The position numbers were made by a program, and so were the translations under genes. This document shows positions 24,306 through 33,039 of a DNA stretch of 64,000 nucleotides, in pieces. Numbering within the stretch: position 1 is the stretch's first letter; each line of letters begins with the position of its first letter. The notes beneath the pieces are model-generated. The model saw only the letters and a list, made by a program, of their open reading frames with translations. It was not told where the DNA came from and made no database searches. This stretch comes from Gemmiger sp. An120 (lineage in GTDB: Bacteria > Bacillota > Clostridia > Oscillospirales > Ruminococcaceae): positions 310,001-374,000 of the forward strand of contig NZ_NFLN01000001.1 of NCBI RefSeq assembly GCF_002160955.1, written 5' to 3'.

Positions 24306-24314
24306 TGATATAGT
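24306..24314 (+). promoter_or_regulatory. extended -10 element before the two-component pair
   Basis: TGA followed by TATAGT (24309-24314), about 45 bp before the response regulator ATG. No good -35 is visible. Confidence 0.4.
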
Positions 24315-24359
24315 GAAGCTGACCGATACTCTTTTTTAATAAGAACAACAGAGGAACAC

Positions 24360-25043
24360 ATGGATATTTTGGTTGTTGACGACGAAAAGGCAATTGCGGA
24401 TCTGGTGGAGCTGTATCTGACAAACGAGGGCTTTACTGTGCACAAATGCCTGAATGCTGCGCAGGCGCTGGATTGTGTGCAGAACCACCCGCTGGATCTG
24501 GCAATCCTGGATGTGATGCTGCCGGATATGGACGGGTTTGCGTTGTGCCGCCGCATCCGGGAACAACATCTTTTCCCGATTCTGATGCTCACGGCCCGGG
24601 TGGAGGACATGGACAAGATCACCGGTCTGACCCTGGGGGCGGACGACTATATCACCAAGCCTTTCAACCCGCTGGAACTGGTGGCCCGGGTGAAAACCCA
24701 GCTGCGCCGGTATACCCGGTATAATCCGGGCGGCAGCGGCCCGGTGCAGGAGTACGATATCCGCGGGCTGCAGATTTCCCGCGCCTCCCACAAATGCACC
24801 CTGTTTGGGGAGGAACTGTCGCTCACCCCGCTGGAATTCTCTATTCTTTGGTATCTGTGCAGCCGCCAGGGGCAGGTGGTTTCCAGCGAGGAGCTGTTCG
24901 AAGCGGTGTGGGGCGAAAAGTATATGGACAGCAACAATACCGTTATGAGTCATATCGCCCGCCTGCGGGAGAAGATGCACGAGCCCAGCCGCAAACCGAA
25001 ATTCATCAAGACCGTCTGGGGAGTGGGGTATACCATTGAGTGA
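24360..25043 (+). CDS. OmpR-family response regulator (VanR-like)
   Basis: 227 residues. The receiver domain (1-115) has Asp7, Asp8, the phosphoacceptor Asp51 in LAILDVMLPDMDG and Lys near 100 in DDYITKPF. The winged-helix DNA-binding domain (about 130-227) has LTPLEFSILWYLCSRQGQVVS and the C-terminal HIARLREKM...IKTVWGVGYTIE. It is the regulator partner of the kinase whose start overlaps its end. Target genes are not evident; VanR similarity is at the family level and no vancomycin resistance genes are present here. Confidence 0.93.
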   Translation: MDILVVDDEKAIADLVELYLTNEGFTVHKCLNAAQALDCVQNHPLDLAILDVMLPDMDGFALCRRIREQHLFPILMLTARVEDMDKITGLTLGADDYITKPFNPLELVARVKTQLRRYTRYNPGGSGPVQEYDIRGLQISRASHKCTLFGEELSLTPLEFSILWYLCSRQGQVVSSEELFEAVWGEKYMDSNNTVMSHIARLREKMHEPSRKPKFIKTVWGVGYTIE

Positions 25044-26136
25044 GCAAAGCTTTTCCGAAAAAATTAAAACCTGCCGCAACCGGGCGCTGAAAGCCTGGCT
25101 GCATTATCTGGGGTACCTGTGTGCCTGGGCCGCGATCCTGCTGCTGGTGCTGGCCAGCGGCGTTATCCTGGACAACACATTTGTTTTGCAGCCGGGCGCC
25201 CTGTATGAAGTGCTGCATTTTGTCAGAAGCAATGTGGAAATAGTCTTTTGCGTGCTGCTGCTGGCTGGCTGGGCCGTGATCAGCTATTTCTATATTGCCC
25301 GCCCGATACGGGATATGGAACTGCTTATGGTAAGCACCGCCGCGCTGGCCCATCCCGGTGATACCCCCATCCGACTGCCGGAGTCCATGAAAAATGCGGA
25401 AAACCGCTTGAACCTGGTGCGGGAACAGGCGCTGCGCAATATCCAGGCCGCCCGGGATGCGGAACAGCGGAAAAACGACCTGGTGGTCTACCTGGCCCAC
25501 GACCTGAAAACGCCCCTCACCAGTGTGATCGGGTACCTGACCCTGCTGCAGGATGAACCGGAACTTTCCCCGGCGATGCGCGCCCGGTATACCGGCGTGG
25601 CTCTGGAAAAGGCGCTGCGGCTGGAAGATCTGGTGAATGAATTCTTTGACATTACCCGGTTCAGCCTGACCCACCTGGAACTGGAGCTGCAGAGCGTGGA
25701 CCTGAAACGGATGCTGGAACAGATCGTCAGCGAATTTGAACCGACCCTGCGCCAGAAGAAAATGCGCTGCACGCTGGACCTTCCCCAAACGCTTACCGTT
25801 GTCTGCGACCCGGACAAGATGGCGCGTGTGTTCGATAACCTGCTCAACAACGCCGCACATTATGCCTATCCGGCTTCCACCGTGCAGATTCGGGCCCAGC
25901 AGCGCGAAGGGGCTGTGGTGCTGACTTTCCAGAACGCCGGCAGAACGATTCCGGCGGAAAAGCTGAAACGGATGTTTGACCAGTTTTTCCGGCTGGATTC
26001 CTCCCGGGGCACCGATACCGGAAATGCCGGCCTGGGCCTGGCCATTGCCCGGGAAATTGTGGAGGCGCACGGCGGCTCTATAGAGGCACAAAGCGAACAG
26101 GAAACCATCCGTTTCACCGTTACGCTGCCCGCCTGA
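25036..26136 (+). CDS. sensor histidine kinase (VanS-like)
   Basis: 366 residues from TTG 25036, overlapping the regulator gene by 8 bp; no other start fits the N-terminus. Two membrane segments (about 27-45 and 72-90) enclose a very short external loop (~25 residues), so it may sense signals within the membrane. HisKA box VVYLAHDLKTPLTSVIGY holds the phosphorylated His (~157). ATPase motifs N (NLLNNAAHYA), F (MFDQFFRLDSSR) and G (GNAGLGLAIAREIVEAHGG) are intact, so it should be active. Confidence 0.92.
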   Translation: MSEQSFSEKIKTCRNRALKAWLHYLGYLCAWAAILLLVLASGVILDNTFVLQPGALYEVLHFVRSNVEIVFCVLLLAGWAVISYFYIARPIRDMELLMVSTAALAHPGDTPIRLPESMKNAENRLNLVREQALRNIQAARDAEQRKNDLVVYLAHDLKTPLTSVIGYLTLLQDEPELSPAMRARYTGVALEKALRLEDLVNEFFDITRFSLTHLELELQSVDLKRMLEQIVSEFEPTLRQKKMRCTLDLPQTLTVVCDPDKMARVFDNLLNNAAHYAYPASTVQIRAQQREGAVVLTFQNAGRTIPAEKLKRMFDQFFRLDSSRGTDTGNAGLGLAIAREIVEAHGGSIEAQSEQETIRFTVTLPA

Positions 26137-26167
26137 GACAAAAACGGTGCGGGCGGAAAACAGCAAT

Positions 26168-26217
26168 AAAAAACGGCGGGCAGCCGGGGAGTGATTCCCG
26201 CGGCTGTCCGCCGTTTT
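26168..26217. terminator. bidirectional terminator between kinase and DUF308 genes
   Basis: AAAACGGCGG (starting about 26170) pairs with CCGCCGTTTT (26208-26217), with further CAGCCG/CGGCTG pairing inside; A and T runs flank both sides. Confidence 0.75.
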
Positions 26218-26250
26218 CCTGTTGAATAAGTTCCGGCAAAACCGGAAATC

Positions 26251-26784
26251 TTAGCGGCTGCGCCGTTCCGTCAGACAGGCGGCCAGATCGCTGACGCCGT
26301 CCAGCAGCAGCGCAATACCGAATACCCGGATCACCAGCTGGGCCGTCTGAAAGGGGCGAATCAGAATGAGCAGCCCCAGAGCCAGCGGCAGAAAGCTGGA
26401 AACAGCCAAAGGAACACGCGCCTGCTGCTGGTAGCGCAGCGCATCAATGGCAAGGGGAAGTTTGCCGAGCCCGTCCAGCAACAGCAGCGCGCCCAGTACC
26501 AGCGGCAGAAATGACAGAATTACATGAGGCCATAGCATGGCAAAGAGAGCGAATGCCAGTGTCAGAACGCCTGAAAACAGATCCCCGGGCAAAGACTGCC
26601 CCGCTTTGCGCCCTTTTGCATAGCGGAACAGATGCCCCAGCCCGTACAGCGCTGAACCGGCAGCAAGCATCCAGATAAATACCGTGCCGCTTTCACCGGG
26701 AAAGAGCAGCAGCAGAATACCGAATACCATATACAGCGCAGCCAGCCAGACCGATGCGGTGCGAACCCAGAAAAACTGAAACAA
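26251..26784 (-). CDS. DUF308 (HdeD-like) membrane protein
   Basis: 177 residues from TTG 26784 with AGGGGGCC 7 nt upstream on the minus strand. Six hydrophobic segments arranged as pairs (about 9-28, 34-52, 68-86, 91-109, 123-142, 147-165) match DUF308 proteins such as HdeD, implicated in acid stress in E. coli; function in Firmicutes is unknown. It follows the bile salt hydrolase gene by 28 bp on the same strand and is likely its operon partner. Confidence 0.8.
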   Translation of the reverse strand: MFQFFWVRTASVWLAALYMVFGILLLLFPGESGTVFIWMLAAGSALYGLGHLFRYAKGRKAGQSLPGDLFSGVLTLAFALFAMLWPHVILSFLPLVLGALLLLDGLGKLPLAIDALRYQQQARVPLAVSSFLPLALGLLILIRPFQTAQLVIRVFGIALLLDGVSDLAACLTERRSR

Positions 26785-26812
26785 GGCGCAGGCCCCCTAC
26801 CATAAAAAATTC

Positions 26813-27799
26813 TCAGCTCTCTGCGTTGACGTGGCAGATCTGCTGACCGGCAATCAGCGGGAAGCAGGACAGCTGCTCACCCTCCAGATCCGCCCCGTGC
26901 AGGTGTACGGCGCTGATCTGGTTGTTGCCGTAGGTTTTGTAATAGTATATGCCGGTGGATGCGTCAATACAGCAGGAATAGGTGGTAATATCCGGTTTGC
27001 CCTCCGGCGTAATTACGCTGCCGCGCACCATGGCAACCCCGTCCAGAATATGGAAGAATTCACCCACAGCCTCTTCGGGGGCATCGCCCCACAGGGCGTT
27101 CTCCTTCAAAAAGCAGGCGCGGACAAAGCGGGACTGGGGCGACCAGTCGCCCGGCAGCCCGATGGCTCCCATGCCCTGGCCCACGGTATGCAGATCCAGG
27201 CCGGGCGCGAACCGGTTTTCCGGCGACCGGGCGGACAGATGCATATAATTGTTCAGGTTGGCCAGCTGAAGCGGATACGGCGGGTTGTTGGTCAGCACGC
27301 CGGCGGGATCCTCATACAGATGAATGCCGTCCCGGGTAGCTTCCATAACCAGGCAGCCGGAAGCATCAGCGATATGCCAGTGCAGCGGCGCCAGAGGGTA
27401 ACCCGGTGCAAAGGGGATCGCGGCCAGGCGCAGCCCTTCCAGTATCTGCCGCGCCTGTGCCAGATCGGCGCAGCGTCCCAGAATCAGAGGGATCAGCTCG
27501 TAGGGGGTTACCGCCTGGGTGTCTCCGTCCTCGGCCGGGGGATAGTACGCGTTCCCGGGAAAGTTCAGCCCGGCCATGTACAGGCCTTTTTCGTTCATGG
27601 CCTCCGCATAGAGGGGATAGTTGTTGGCTACGGTGGCCATGCCGATCAGGGCATAATGCTGGGGAAGCGGTTCCCGCAGCCGGAAGGGGAACGGATACCT
27701 GCGCGGCGTAATGACCACCTGCTCGCCGAACGAGTACCCCAGATCCAGGTTGCGGCCAAACAGCGGGCCGGCGGACCGGGCTGCCAGACTAGTACACAT
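26813..27799 (-). CDS. bsh: bile salt hydrolase / choloylglycine hydrolase
   Basis: 328 residues from ATG 27799, placed 8 nt after AAGGAGG on the minus strand; this puts Cys2 directly after the Met, as needed for the N-terminal nucleophile after Met removal. Other catalytic residues of the Ntn fold are visible: Arg16 and Asp19 in GRNLDLG, Asn in MNEKGLYMAGLNFPG (~81), Asn in TNNPPYPLQLANLNNY (~171) and Arg in SRFVRACF (~225). The enzyme removes glycine or taurine from conjugated bile acids. Penicillin V acylases share the fold, so the substrate is probable, not certain. No signal peptide, so cytosolic. Its presence points to a gut habitat. Confidence 0.88.
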   Translation of the reverse strand: MCTSLAARSAGPLFGRNLDLGYSFGEQVVITPRRYPFPFRLREPLPQHYALIGMATVANNYPLYAEAMNEKGLYMAGLNFPGNAYYPPAEDGDTQAVTPYELIPLILGRCADLAQARQILEGLRLAAIPFAPGYPLAPLHWHIADASGCLVMEATRDGIHLYEDPAGVLTNNPPYPLQLANLNNYMHLSARSPENRFAPGLDLHTVGQGMGAIGLPGDWSPQSRFVRACFLKENALWGDAPEEAVGEFFHILDGVAMVRGSVITPEGKPDITTYSCCIDASTGIYYYKTYGNNQISAVHLHGADLEGEQLSCFPLIAGQQICHVNAES

Positions 27800-27835
27800 A
27801 CATGCTGCCTCCTTATAGAGAATGAATATGGTTAT

Positions 27836-27841
27836 AGTATA
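27836..27841 (-). promoter_or_regulatory. candidate -10 of the bile salt hydrolase gene
   Basis: TATACT on the minus strand, about 35 bp before the start codon. The -35 is poor, so this is tentative. Confidence 0.35.
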
Positions 27842-27874
27842 TCCCGGAAATGCGGAACACACCAGAGGGAACGT

Positions 27875-27903
27875 TTGCAGATTCAGATTTGATATGCTAT
27901 CAT
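27875..27903 (+). promoter_or_regulatory. promoter of the c-di-GMP phosphodiesterase gene
   Basis: TTGCAG (27875-27880), 17-bp spacer, TGC then TATCAT (27898-27903). Confidence 0.5.
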
Positions 27904-27956
27904 TACAGCAAAGAGGCTCCGGCTGTTGTCCGGCAAGCAGAGAGGGGGACAACCCG

Positions 27957-30248
27957 ATGGAAGAAAACCAGATACAAGCCCGTCTGCGCCATGTGGCCGG
28001 CATAATTTTGATAGCAGTGCTGCTTCTCTTGGCTGTAGGCATTGGGGTGGCGGCTTTTCTTGTGAACTCCATGGTGGAGGTCACCAACAGCCAGATGCGC
28101 GCGGAGACGGAGGAATATAAAAGCAGGCTGAACAAGCAGATCAGTTCGGATTTCCAAATCCTTACCACCATGTCCAGCTTTCTGGAATTCAGCGATGTGG
28201 AACAGGCAGACAATTTTGCCCGGATCCTGGACGAGTCCAGCCTGCGCAACGATTTCGTAACAATGGCCTATTTTCCGGTGGACAATACGGGTATAGTGGC
28301 AATCCTGGGCGATCCGGTGCGCACCAGTGTGCAGGTAACCGATATGCAGCCGGAGGTTCAGGACGTGGTGTACCGGACATGGAACGGGGAAACGGTGCTG
28401 TCTTACCTGTTTGAAAGCGAACTGACCCGGGAAAAGATTTTTGTATATGGGATTCCGGTGGAGAAAAACGGTCAGGTGGTGGGTTCCCTGATCGCCAGTG
28501 ATCAGCTGGAAATTTTCAGCGACATTCTCAGCGGCGATACAGTGCTGGGCGGAAACGGGCATATCCATATGATCAACACGGAGGGCCGGTTCCTGATCCG
28601 GTCACAGAATGCCATTGTGCAGGAGGATATTGAAACCATTTTTGAGGGCCCGTACTTTTCCGACGAGGAGGCAGAACGGGTTCAGGCGGCACTGGCCGCC
28701 CAGGAAACCATTTATACTTCTTTCCGCTATAAGGGGCACAGCTATCAGGCGCTTCTGCAGCCGGTTGGGATAAACAACTGGTATATGCTTTGCGTCAACA
28801 GCATGCAGGAAAGCAGCGGTATTTACCGGATCGTCATGGTGATTGCGGTTACCTTTGCGGGCGCGCTGCTGCTTATGGTGATTCTCCTGACCTATGGGTA
28901 CCGGCTGACCCGGCACAGCAACCAGGAACTGCACGCCATGGCATTTCAGGATCCGCTCACCGGCGGGGACAATCTGCGCAGCTTTATGCTGCGGCTGACC
29001 GAGACGATGCCCCAGTCCGGCGATGTCAACGTGGTGGCACTGAATGTGCATCAGTTCAAGTTTATCAATGAGATTTTCGGCCGTGAGCGGGCGGACCGCC
29101 TGCTGTGCCATATTCACCAGCAGCTGTCCGGCCATCTTCTCCCGGAGGAATTCTGCTGCCGCGATAACGCGGACCGTTTCTTTGCGGTTCTGCGGGGCAC
29201 GGACGCCGGTCAGGTGGCAGAGCGGCTGAATCAGATCGTGGAGGAGATCTGCCGCACCGCCCTGGTAAACCACAGCAGTGACTATCGGGTGATGATGTAC
29301 TGCGGAATGCTCTCCGCGGCGGAGTGCGCCGCTGCCCCGCAGGATATCAACGGCGCGATGACCCGGGCGCTTTTTGCGCTGGAGCGTGCCAAAAATGCAA
29401 ACCTCAGCACCGTGTGGATCTACGACGCGGAACTTCACAAAAAAGAAGAAATAGACAACTATGTGCAAAGCCATATGCATCAGGCTTTGCAGGACCGGGA
29501 ATTTTGCATGTATCTGCAGCCCAAGATCGATCTGCGTACCGGTCGCCTGGGCGGTGCCGAAGCGCTGGTGCGCTGGCTGCCCGGCAATGGACGGATGCTG
29601 TATCCCGACCAGTTTATCCCACTGTTTGAAGCCAATGGATTCAGCGTATCGCTGGATCTGTATATGGTGGACTGTGCCTGCCGGCAGCTGCGTGCCTGGA
29701 TGGACCAGGGGATCGAGCCGGTTCCGCTGTCGGTAAACCAGTCCAAACTGCTTTTCTTCGAGGCGGACTATATCCCGAAGCTGCAGCAGATCATTCAGCA
29801 ATACAATATCCCTGCCCACTGGATCACGCTGGAAATTCTGGAAGGTCTGGCGCTGGAAAACGCCGAAGAATTGAACGCCCGCATTGAACAGCTGCGGAAG
29901 ATAGGCTTCCACATCTCCATGGATGATTTCGGCAGCGGGTATTCCTCGCTGAATACGCTGAGCCGTCTGCACATTGACGAACTGAAACTGGACCGGGGCT
30001 TCCTTATGGAAGTGGTCAATCAGGGAAATATCCGTTCCCGCATTATTATGGAGCAGGTGGTGCAGATGGCAAAACGCCTGGGAATCTGCGTAGTGGTAGA
30101 GGGTGTGGAAACCCAGGAAAACGAAGAACTGATCCGCACCCTGGGCTGCGATTTCGGGCAGGGGTACTACTACAGCAAACCGATTGACACGGATGCCTTT
30201 ACAGCCCGTTTCTGGGGCGCTGACCAGGGAAAGCAGGCGGAAAAATGA
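27957..30248 (+). CDS. membrane-bound EAL-domain c-di-GMP phosphodiesterase with degenerate GGDEF
   Basis: 763 residues from ATG 27957 (GAGAGGGGG upstream). Two membrane segments (about 15-38 and 283-308) border a ~240-residue extracytoplasmic sensor of Cache type. The GGDEF domain (about 325-485) has the motif replaced by RDNAD at about 400, so it should not make c-di-GMP. The EAL domain (about 500-760) keeps EALVRW, the ENxxL-like ITLEILEG region, DDFGSGYSSL (~655) and EGVETQEN (~715), the metal and catalytic set, so it should hydrolyse c-di-GMP. The stop overlaps the start of the DUF1848 gene. Confidence 0.9.
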   Translation: MEENQIQARLRHVAGIILIAVLLLLAVGIGVAAFLVNSMVEVTNSQMRAETEEYKSRLNKQISSDFQILTTMSSFLEFSDVEQADNFARILDESSLRNDFVTMAYFPVDNTGIVAILGDPVRTSVQVTDMQPEVQDVVYRTWNGETVLSYLFESELTREKIFVYGIPVEKNGQVVGSLIASDQLEIFSDILSGDTVLGGNGHIHMINTEGRFLIRSQNAIVQEDIETIFEGPYFSDEEAERVQAALAAQETIYTSFRYKGHSYQALLQPVGINNWYMLCVNSMQESSGIYRIVMVIAVTFAGALLLMVILLTYGYRLTRHSNQELHAMAFQDPLTGGDNLRSFMLRLTETMPQSGDVNVVALNVHQFKFINEIFGRERADRLLCHIHQQLSGHLLPEEFCCRDNADRFFAVLRGTDAGQVAERLNQIVEEICRTALVNHSSDYRVMMYCGMLSAAECAAAPQDINGAMTRALFALERAKNANLSTVWIYDAELHKKEEIDNYVQSHMHQALQDREFCMYLQPKIDLRTGRLGGAEALVRWLPGNGRMLYPDQFIPLFEANGFSVSLDLYMVDCACRQLRAWMDQGIEPVPLSVNQSKLLFFEADYIPKLQQIIQQYNIPAHWITLEILEGLALENAEELNARIEQLRKIGFHISMDDFGSGYSSLNTLSRLHIDELKLDRGFLMEVVNQGNIRSRIIMEQVVQMAKRLGICVVVEGVETQENEELIRTLGCDFGQGYYYSKPIDTDAFTARFWGADQGKQAEK

Positions 30249-31165
30249 TCGTCAGTGCCAGCCGCCGCACCGACCTGCCTGCGTTTTACCCCGCCTGGCT
30301 GGCGGCCCGTTTCCGGGCGGGGGAGGTGCTGGTGCGCAGCCCCTATGCGGCAAACCGTGTGCACCGGCTGCAGCTGAACCCGCAGACGGTGGACGGCATT
30401 GTGTTCTGGACAAAGAATCCGGTTCCGCTGCTGCCGTATCTGGATGTGTTCGCGGCGTATCCCTACTATTTTCAGTTTACCCTGAACGCCTATGGCCGGG
30501 ACGTGGAACCGGGGATCCCTTCCAAAGGGCAGGTTCTGCTCCCGGCTTTTCACCAGCTGGCAAAACAGCTGGGTCCTGAACGCATGGTCTGGCGATACGA
30601 CCCGATCTTTTTCACGGCGCACTATACGCCGGATTACCATCGGAAGTATTTCCGCAAGTTGGCGTCCTGCCTGCAGGGGTGTACCCGCACCTGTGTAATC
30701 AGTTTCCTGGACCTGTACCGGGACACCCTGGCCGGAATGAGCGGCACAGGGCTGCGCCAGGCGGACCGGCAACAGATGCAGTGCCTGGCCAAAGACCTGG
30801 CCCGGATCGCCGCCGGGTATGGTATCCGGCTTTGCAGCTGTGCGGAGGAACTGACGGACCTGCCTATTGCTCCTGCGCGCTGCATTGATCCGGATCGGCT
30901 TTCGGCGCAGCGTGGAGAACGGTGGGACGTACCCCGCGCCGCAGGGCAGCGGCCTGCCTGCCGCTGCGCCGAAAGCGTGGACATCGGCGCCTATGATAGC
31001 TGCAAAGGCGGATGCCTGTACTGTTACGCAGGCGGCCGGACCGGGGGCAAGGCAGCCTGCCATGACCCGGACTCTCCGCTGCTTATTGGCCGCCTTACAA
31101 AGGAAGACCGGGTTGAAGACCGCCCCATGCCCCGCTTCAGCGGCGGGCAGCTGGCCTGGTGGTGA
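30245..31165 (+). CDS. DUF1848 family protein with C-terminal cysteine cluster
   Basis: 306 residues, starting at an ATGA overlap with the phosphodiesterase gene. The family N-terminus MIVSASRRTDLPAFYPAWL and the FWTKNP motif are clear. Near the C-terminus is CxC...CKGGCLYCYA (about residues 238-261), the arrangement that ligates an iron-sulfur cluster in many radical SAM or related proteins; the fold (TIM-barrel-like) has been compared with spore photoproduct lyase-type enzymes. The reaction is unknown. Coupled translation with a c-di-GMP phosphodiesterase is notable. Confidence 0.85.
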   Translation: MIVSASRRTDLPAFYPAWLAARFRAGEVLVRSPYAANRVHRLQLNPQTVDGIVFWTKNPVPLLPYLDVFAAYPYYFQFTLNAYGRDVEPGIPSKGQVLLPAFHQLAKQLGPERMVWRYDPIFFTAHYTPDYHRKYFRKLASCLQGCTRTCVISFLDLYRDTLAGMSGTGLRQADRQQMQCLAKDLARIAAGYGIRLCSCAEELTDLPIAPARCIDPDRLSAQRGERWDVPRAAGQRPACRCAESVDIGAYDSCKGGCLYCYAGGRTGGKAACHDPDSPLLIGRLTKEDRVEDRPMPRFSGGQLAWW

Positions 31166-31170
31166 GACAG

Positions 31171-31199
31171 GACTGCCCGGAAAGCCCGGTCAGTCTTTA
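31171..31199 (+). terminator. weak terminator after the DUF1848 gene
   Basis: GACTGCCCGG (31171-31180) pairs with CCGGTCAGTC (31186-31195) with one mismatch, then TTTA. It overlaps the end of the convergent pseudouridine synthase gene. Confidence 0.45.
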
Positions 31200-32152
31200 C
31201 CGGCCCGGGCAAGCGCATGAAAACGCCGGACGATTTCCGGGTCGGGCAGTTCCACGGTTTTGCCGGCCAGATACTGCAGGGTGTTCTCCGGCGGGATCTC
31301 GCCAAAGGTCAGCCGTACGGCGCACAGCGCCTGGGTCTTGAAGCCGGTGCGCTCGTTCATCTTCCGGTTTCCGTACTTGATGTCTCCCAGCACCGGCGCG
31401 CCCAGAAAAGTCAGGTGCGCCCGGATCTGGTGGGTGCGGCCCGTCACAAGCCCGATACGGCAGAGCGCGAACGGCCCGTTCTGCTCCAGCACTTCCACCT
31501 CGGTGATGATCTTTTTGTATCCCTCGGCAGGCTGCGGGCGCACCGTGACTTTGTTGTTCTTCTCGCTGTGGTACAGCCATGCCTCATGGCGGCCCTTGGG
31601 CGGGGCACCCACCGTAATGGTCAGGTATTCCTTGCGCACCCGGTCCTCCCGGATGATGGCGTTCATATCCCGCAGGGCCGGATAGGTCTTGGCGGCAATC
31701 ACAAGCCCCTCGGTGCCCCGGTCCAGCCGGTTGCAGATGGAGGGGGTAAAGCTGTTCTCTTTGTCCGGCACAAACTCGCCCTTTTCGCCCAGATAGGCCA
31801 GAAAGGCGCTCACCAGATCCGGGTCGCCCGTCCGGTCGGAGTGGCAAAGCAGATGAGTGGGCTTGTACAGCACCGCCAGATCCTCGTTTTCCAGCAGAAC
31901 GCGCACCCGCGGCTGTTTGGGTGCGCGGCGGGGCGCGGGCGCGGCGGGGAAGAACTCGTCATTCAGATACAGCTCAATTACGTCGCCCTGCTGCAGACGG
32001 TAGTCCGGGGCGGCTTTTTTGCCGTTTACCTTGATGCGTTTGTTGCGGAAACTTTTATACAGCAGCCCGGTGGGAAGCCCGGACGTCACCCGCTCTACAA
32101 AGCGGGAAAGCCGAACCTGATCGTCATTGGCCCCGGCGGTAAAACTTTTCAT
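31190..32152 (-). CDS. RluA-family pseudouridine synthase (RluC-like)
   Basis: 320 residues. An S4 RNA-binding domain (about 12-70, LYKSFRNKRIKVNGKKAAPDYRLQQGDVIELYL) is followed by the synthase domain with the catalytic aspartate in NRLDRGTEGLVIAAK (about 145) and GLVTGRTHQIRAHL (about 235). It isomerises uridine in large-subunit rRNA. The KPTHLLCHSD variant of the substrate loop fits the RluC side of the family; the exact target uridine cannot be told. Divergent from radC with overlapping promoters. Confidence 0.88.
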   Translation of the reverse strand: MKSFTAGANDDQVRLSRFVERVTSGLPTGLLYKSFRNKRIKVNGKKAAPDYRLQQGDVIELYLNDEFFPAAPAPRRAPKQPRVRVLLENEDLAVLYKPTHLLCHSDRTGDPDLVSAFLAYLGEKGEFVPDKENSFTPSICNRLDRGTEGLVIAAKTYPALRDMNAIIREDRVRKEYLTITVGAPPKGRHEAWLYHSEKNNKVTVRPQPAEGYKKIITEVEVLEQNGPFALCRIGLVTGRTHQIRAHLTFLGAPVLGDIKYGNRKMNERTGFKTQALCAVRLTFGEIPPENTLQYLAGKTVELPDPEIVRRFHALARAGKD

Positions 32153-32170
32153 TTTGCAGCTCGCTTTCTC

Positions 32171-32199
32171 TTTTCAAGAGTTTTTATTTAGTATATAAT
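32171..32199 (+). promoter_or_regulatory. promoter of radC (overlapping divergent pair)
   Basis: TTTTCA (32171-32176) and perfect TATAAT (32194-32199), 17 bp apart. Confidence 0.55.
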
Positions 32200-32218
32200 T
32201 ATACGATGCCAATGTAAA
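32190..32218 (-). promoter_or_regulatory. promoter of the RluA-family gene (overlapping divergent pair)
   Basis: On the minus strand TTTACA (32218-32213) and TATACT (32195-32190), 17 bp apart. Its -10 shares bases with the radC -10, so the two promoters should exclude each other. Confidence 0.6.
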
Positions 32219-32239
32219 GCACAGAGAGGGGATGGGCCG

Positions 32240-32992
32240 ATGGCGCAGCGGGATAAAGCCGGTGCAGAACACAATGTTCACGAAAACCATCGGGCCCGGA
32301 TGCAGCAGCGGGTACAGACCTACGGGCTGGAAAGCCTGGCCGATCACGAACTGCTGGAATACCTGCTCTTTTTTGTGATTCCCCGCCGGGATACCAATCC
32401 CTTGGCCCACCGGCTGATCGACCATTTCGGCGGTCTGCATCAGGTGCTGGACGCCAGTTACGACCAGCTGCTGGAGGTGGAGGGCATCGGCCCGGCCAGC
32501 GCCCGGCTTCTGTCCACCTATCTGCCGGTCAACCGCTGCTATCTGCGCAGCCGCGCCCAGCGGGCAGGGCTGGAAACGCTGGAAAAACAGGCGGAGTACC
32601 TGCTGCCGCTGTTCCACGGCCAGAACATGGAGATTGTCTACGAACTGCTGCTGGACGACCGGTTTCGTCTGCTGCGGGCGGTTCGCCTGGCGGAAGGCGT
32701 CAGCAACTCGGTCCAGCTGGACACCAAGAAAGCGGTGGCCGAAGCCCTGCGCAGCGGCGCTACCACCGTGGTGCTGGCCCATAACCACCCCGGCGGATAC
32801 GAGGTCCCCTCCGCGGATGACGCGGTCATCACCGGCAAGCTGATGCAGCAGCTGGATGTGGTGGGCATTGCCCTGCTGGATCATATCATAGTGGCGCAGG
32901 ACCGGTATCTCTCTATGCGGGCCACCGGTCGGCTGCCCCGGCTGCGGAACGGCTCGGTGGAGATGGAATTTCTTGTGAGCAGCGGCGGATGA
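32240..32992 (+). CDS. radC: RadC family JAB/MPN-domain protein
   Basis: 250 residues. The N-terminal part has a helix-hairpin-helix (LEVEGIGPASARLLS, about 79-93) and the C-terminal part the JAMM metal site HNHPGG...PSADD (about 178-195). Despite the name, no repair role of RadC is established; the fold is that of zinc metalloproteases or DNA-associated proteins. GAGAGGGGATG precedes ATG 32240. It lies 48 bp before uvrB on the same strand. Confidence 0.93.
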   Translation: MAQRDKAGAEHNVHENHRARMQQRVQTYGLESLADHELLEYLLFFVIPRRDTNPLAHRLIDHFGGLHQVLDASYDQLLEVEGIGPASARLLSTYLPVNRCYLRSRAQRAGLETLEKQAEYLLPLFHGQNMEIVYELLLDDRFRLLRAVRLAEGVSNSVQLDTKKAVAEALRSGATTVVLAHNHPGGYEVPSADDAVITGKLMQQLDVVGIALLDHIIVAQDRYLSMRATGRLPRLRNGSVEMEFLVSSGG

Positions 32993-33039
32993 GAAAATCG
33001 CCTGCCGCACGGGCATACTGAATCCGGAGGATTCTGGCA

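Noticed and set aside
24360-26136. Vancomycin resistance locus
   Set aside because: The regulator and kinase are VanRS-like only at family level; no vanHAX or related genes are present.
17011-27799. BASS transporter plus bile salt hydrolase as a bile acid operon
   Set aside because: They are about 9 kb apart on opposite strands, and the BASS gene is under a T-box, which points to amino acid control.
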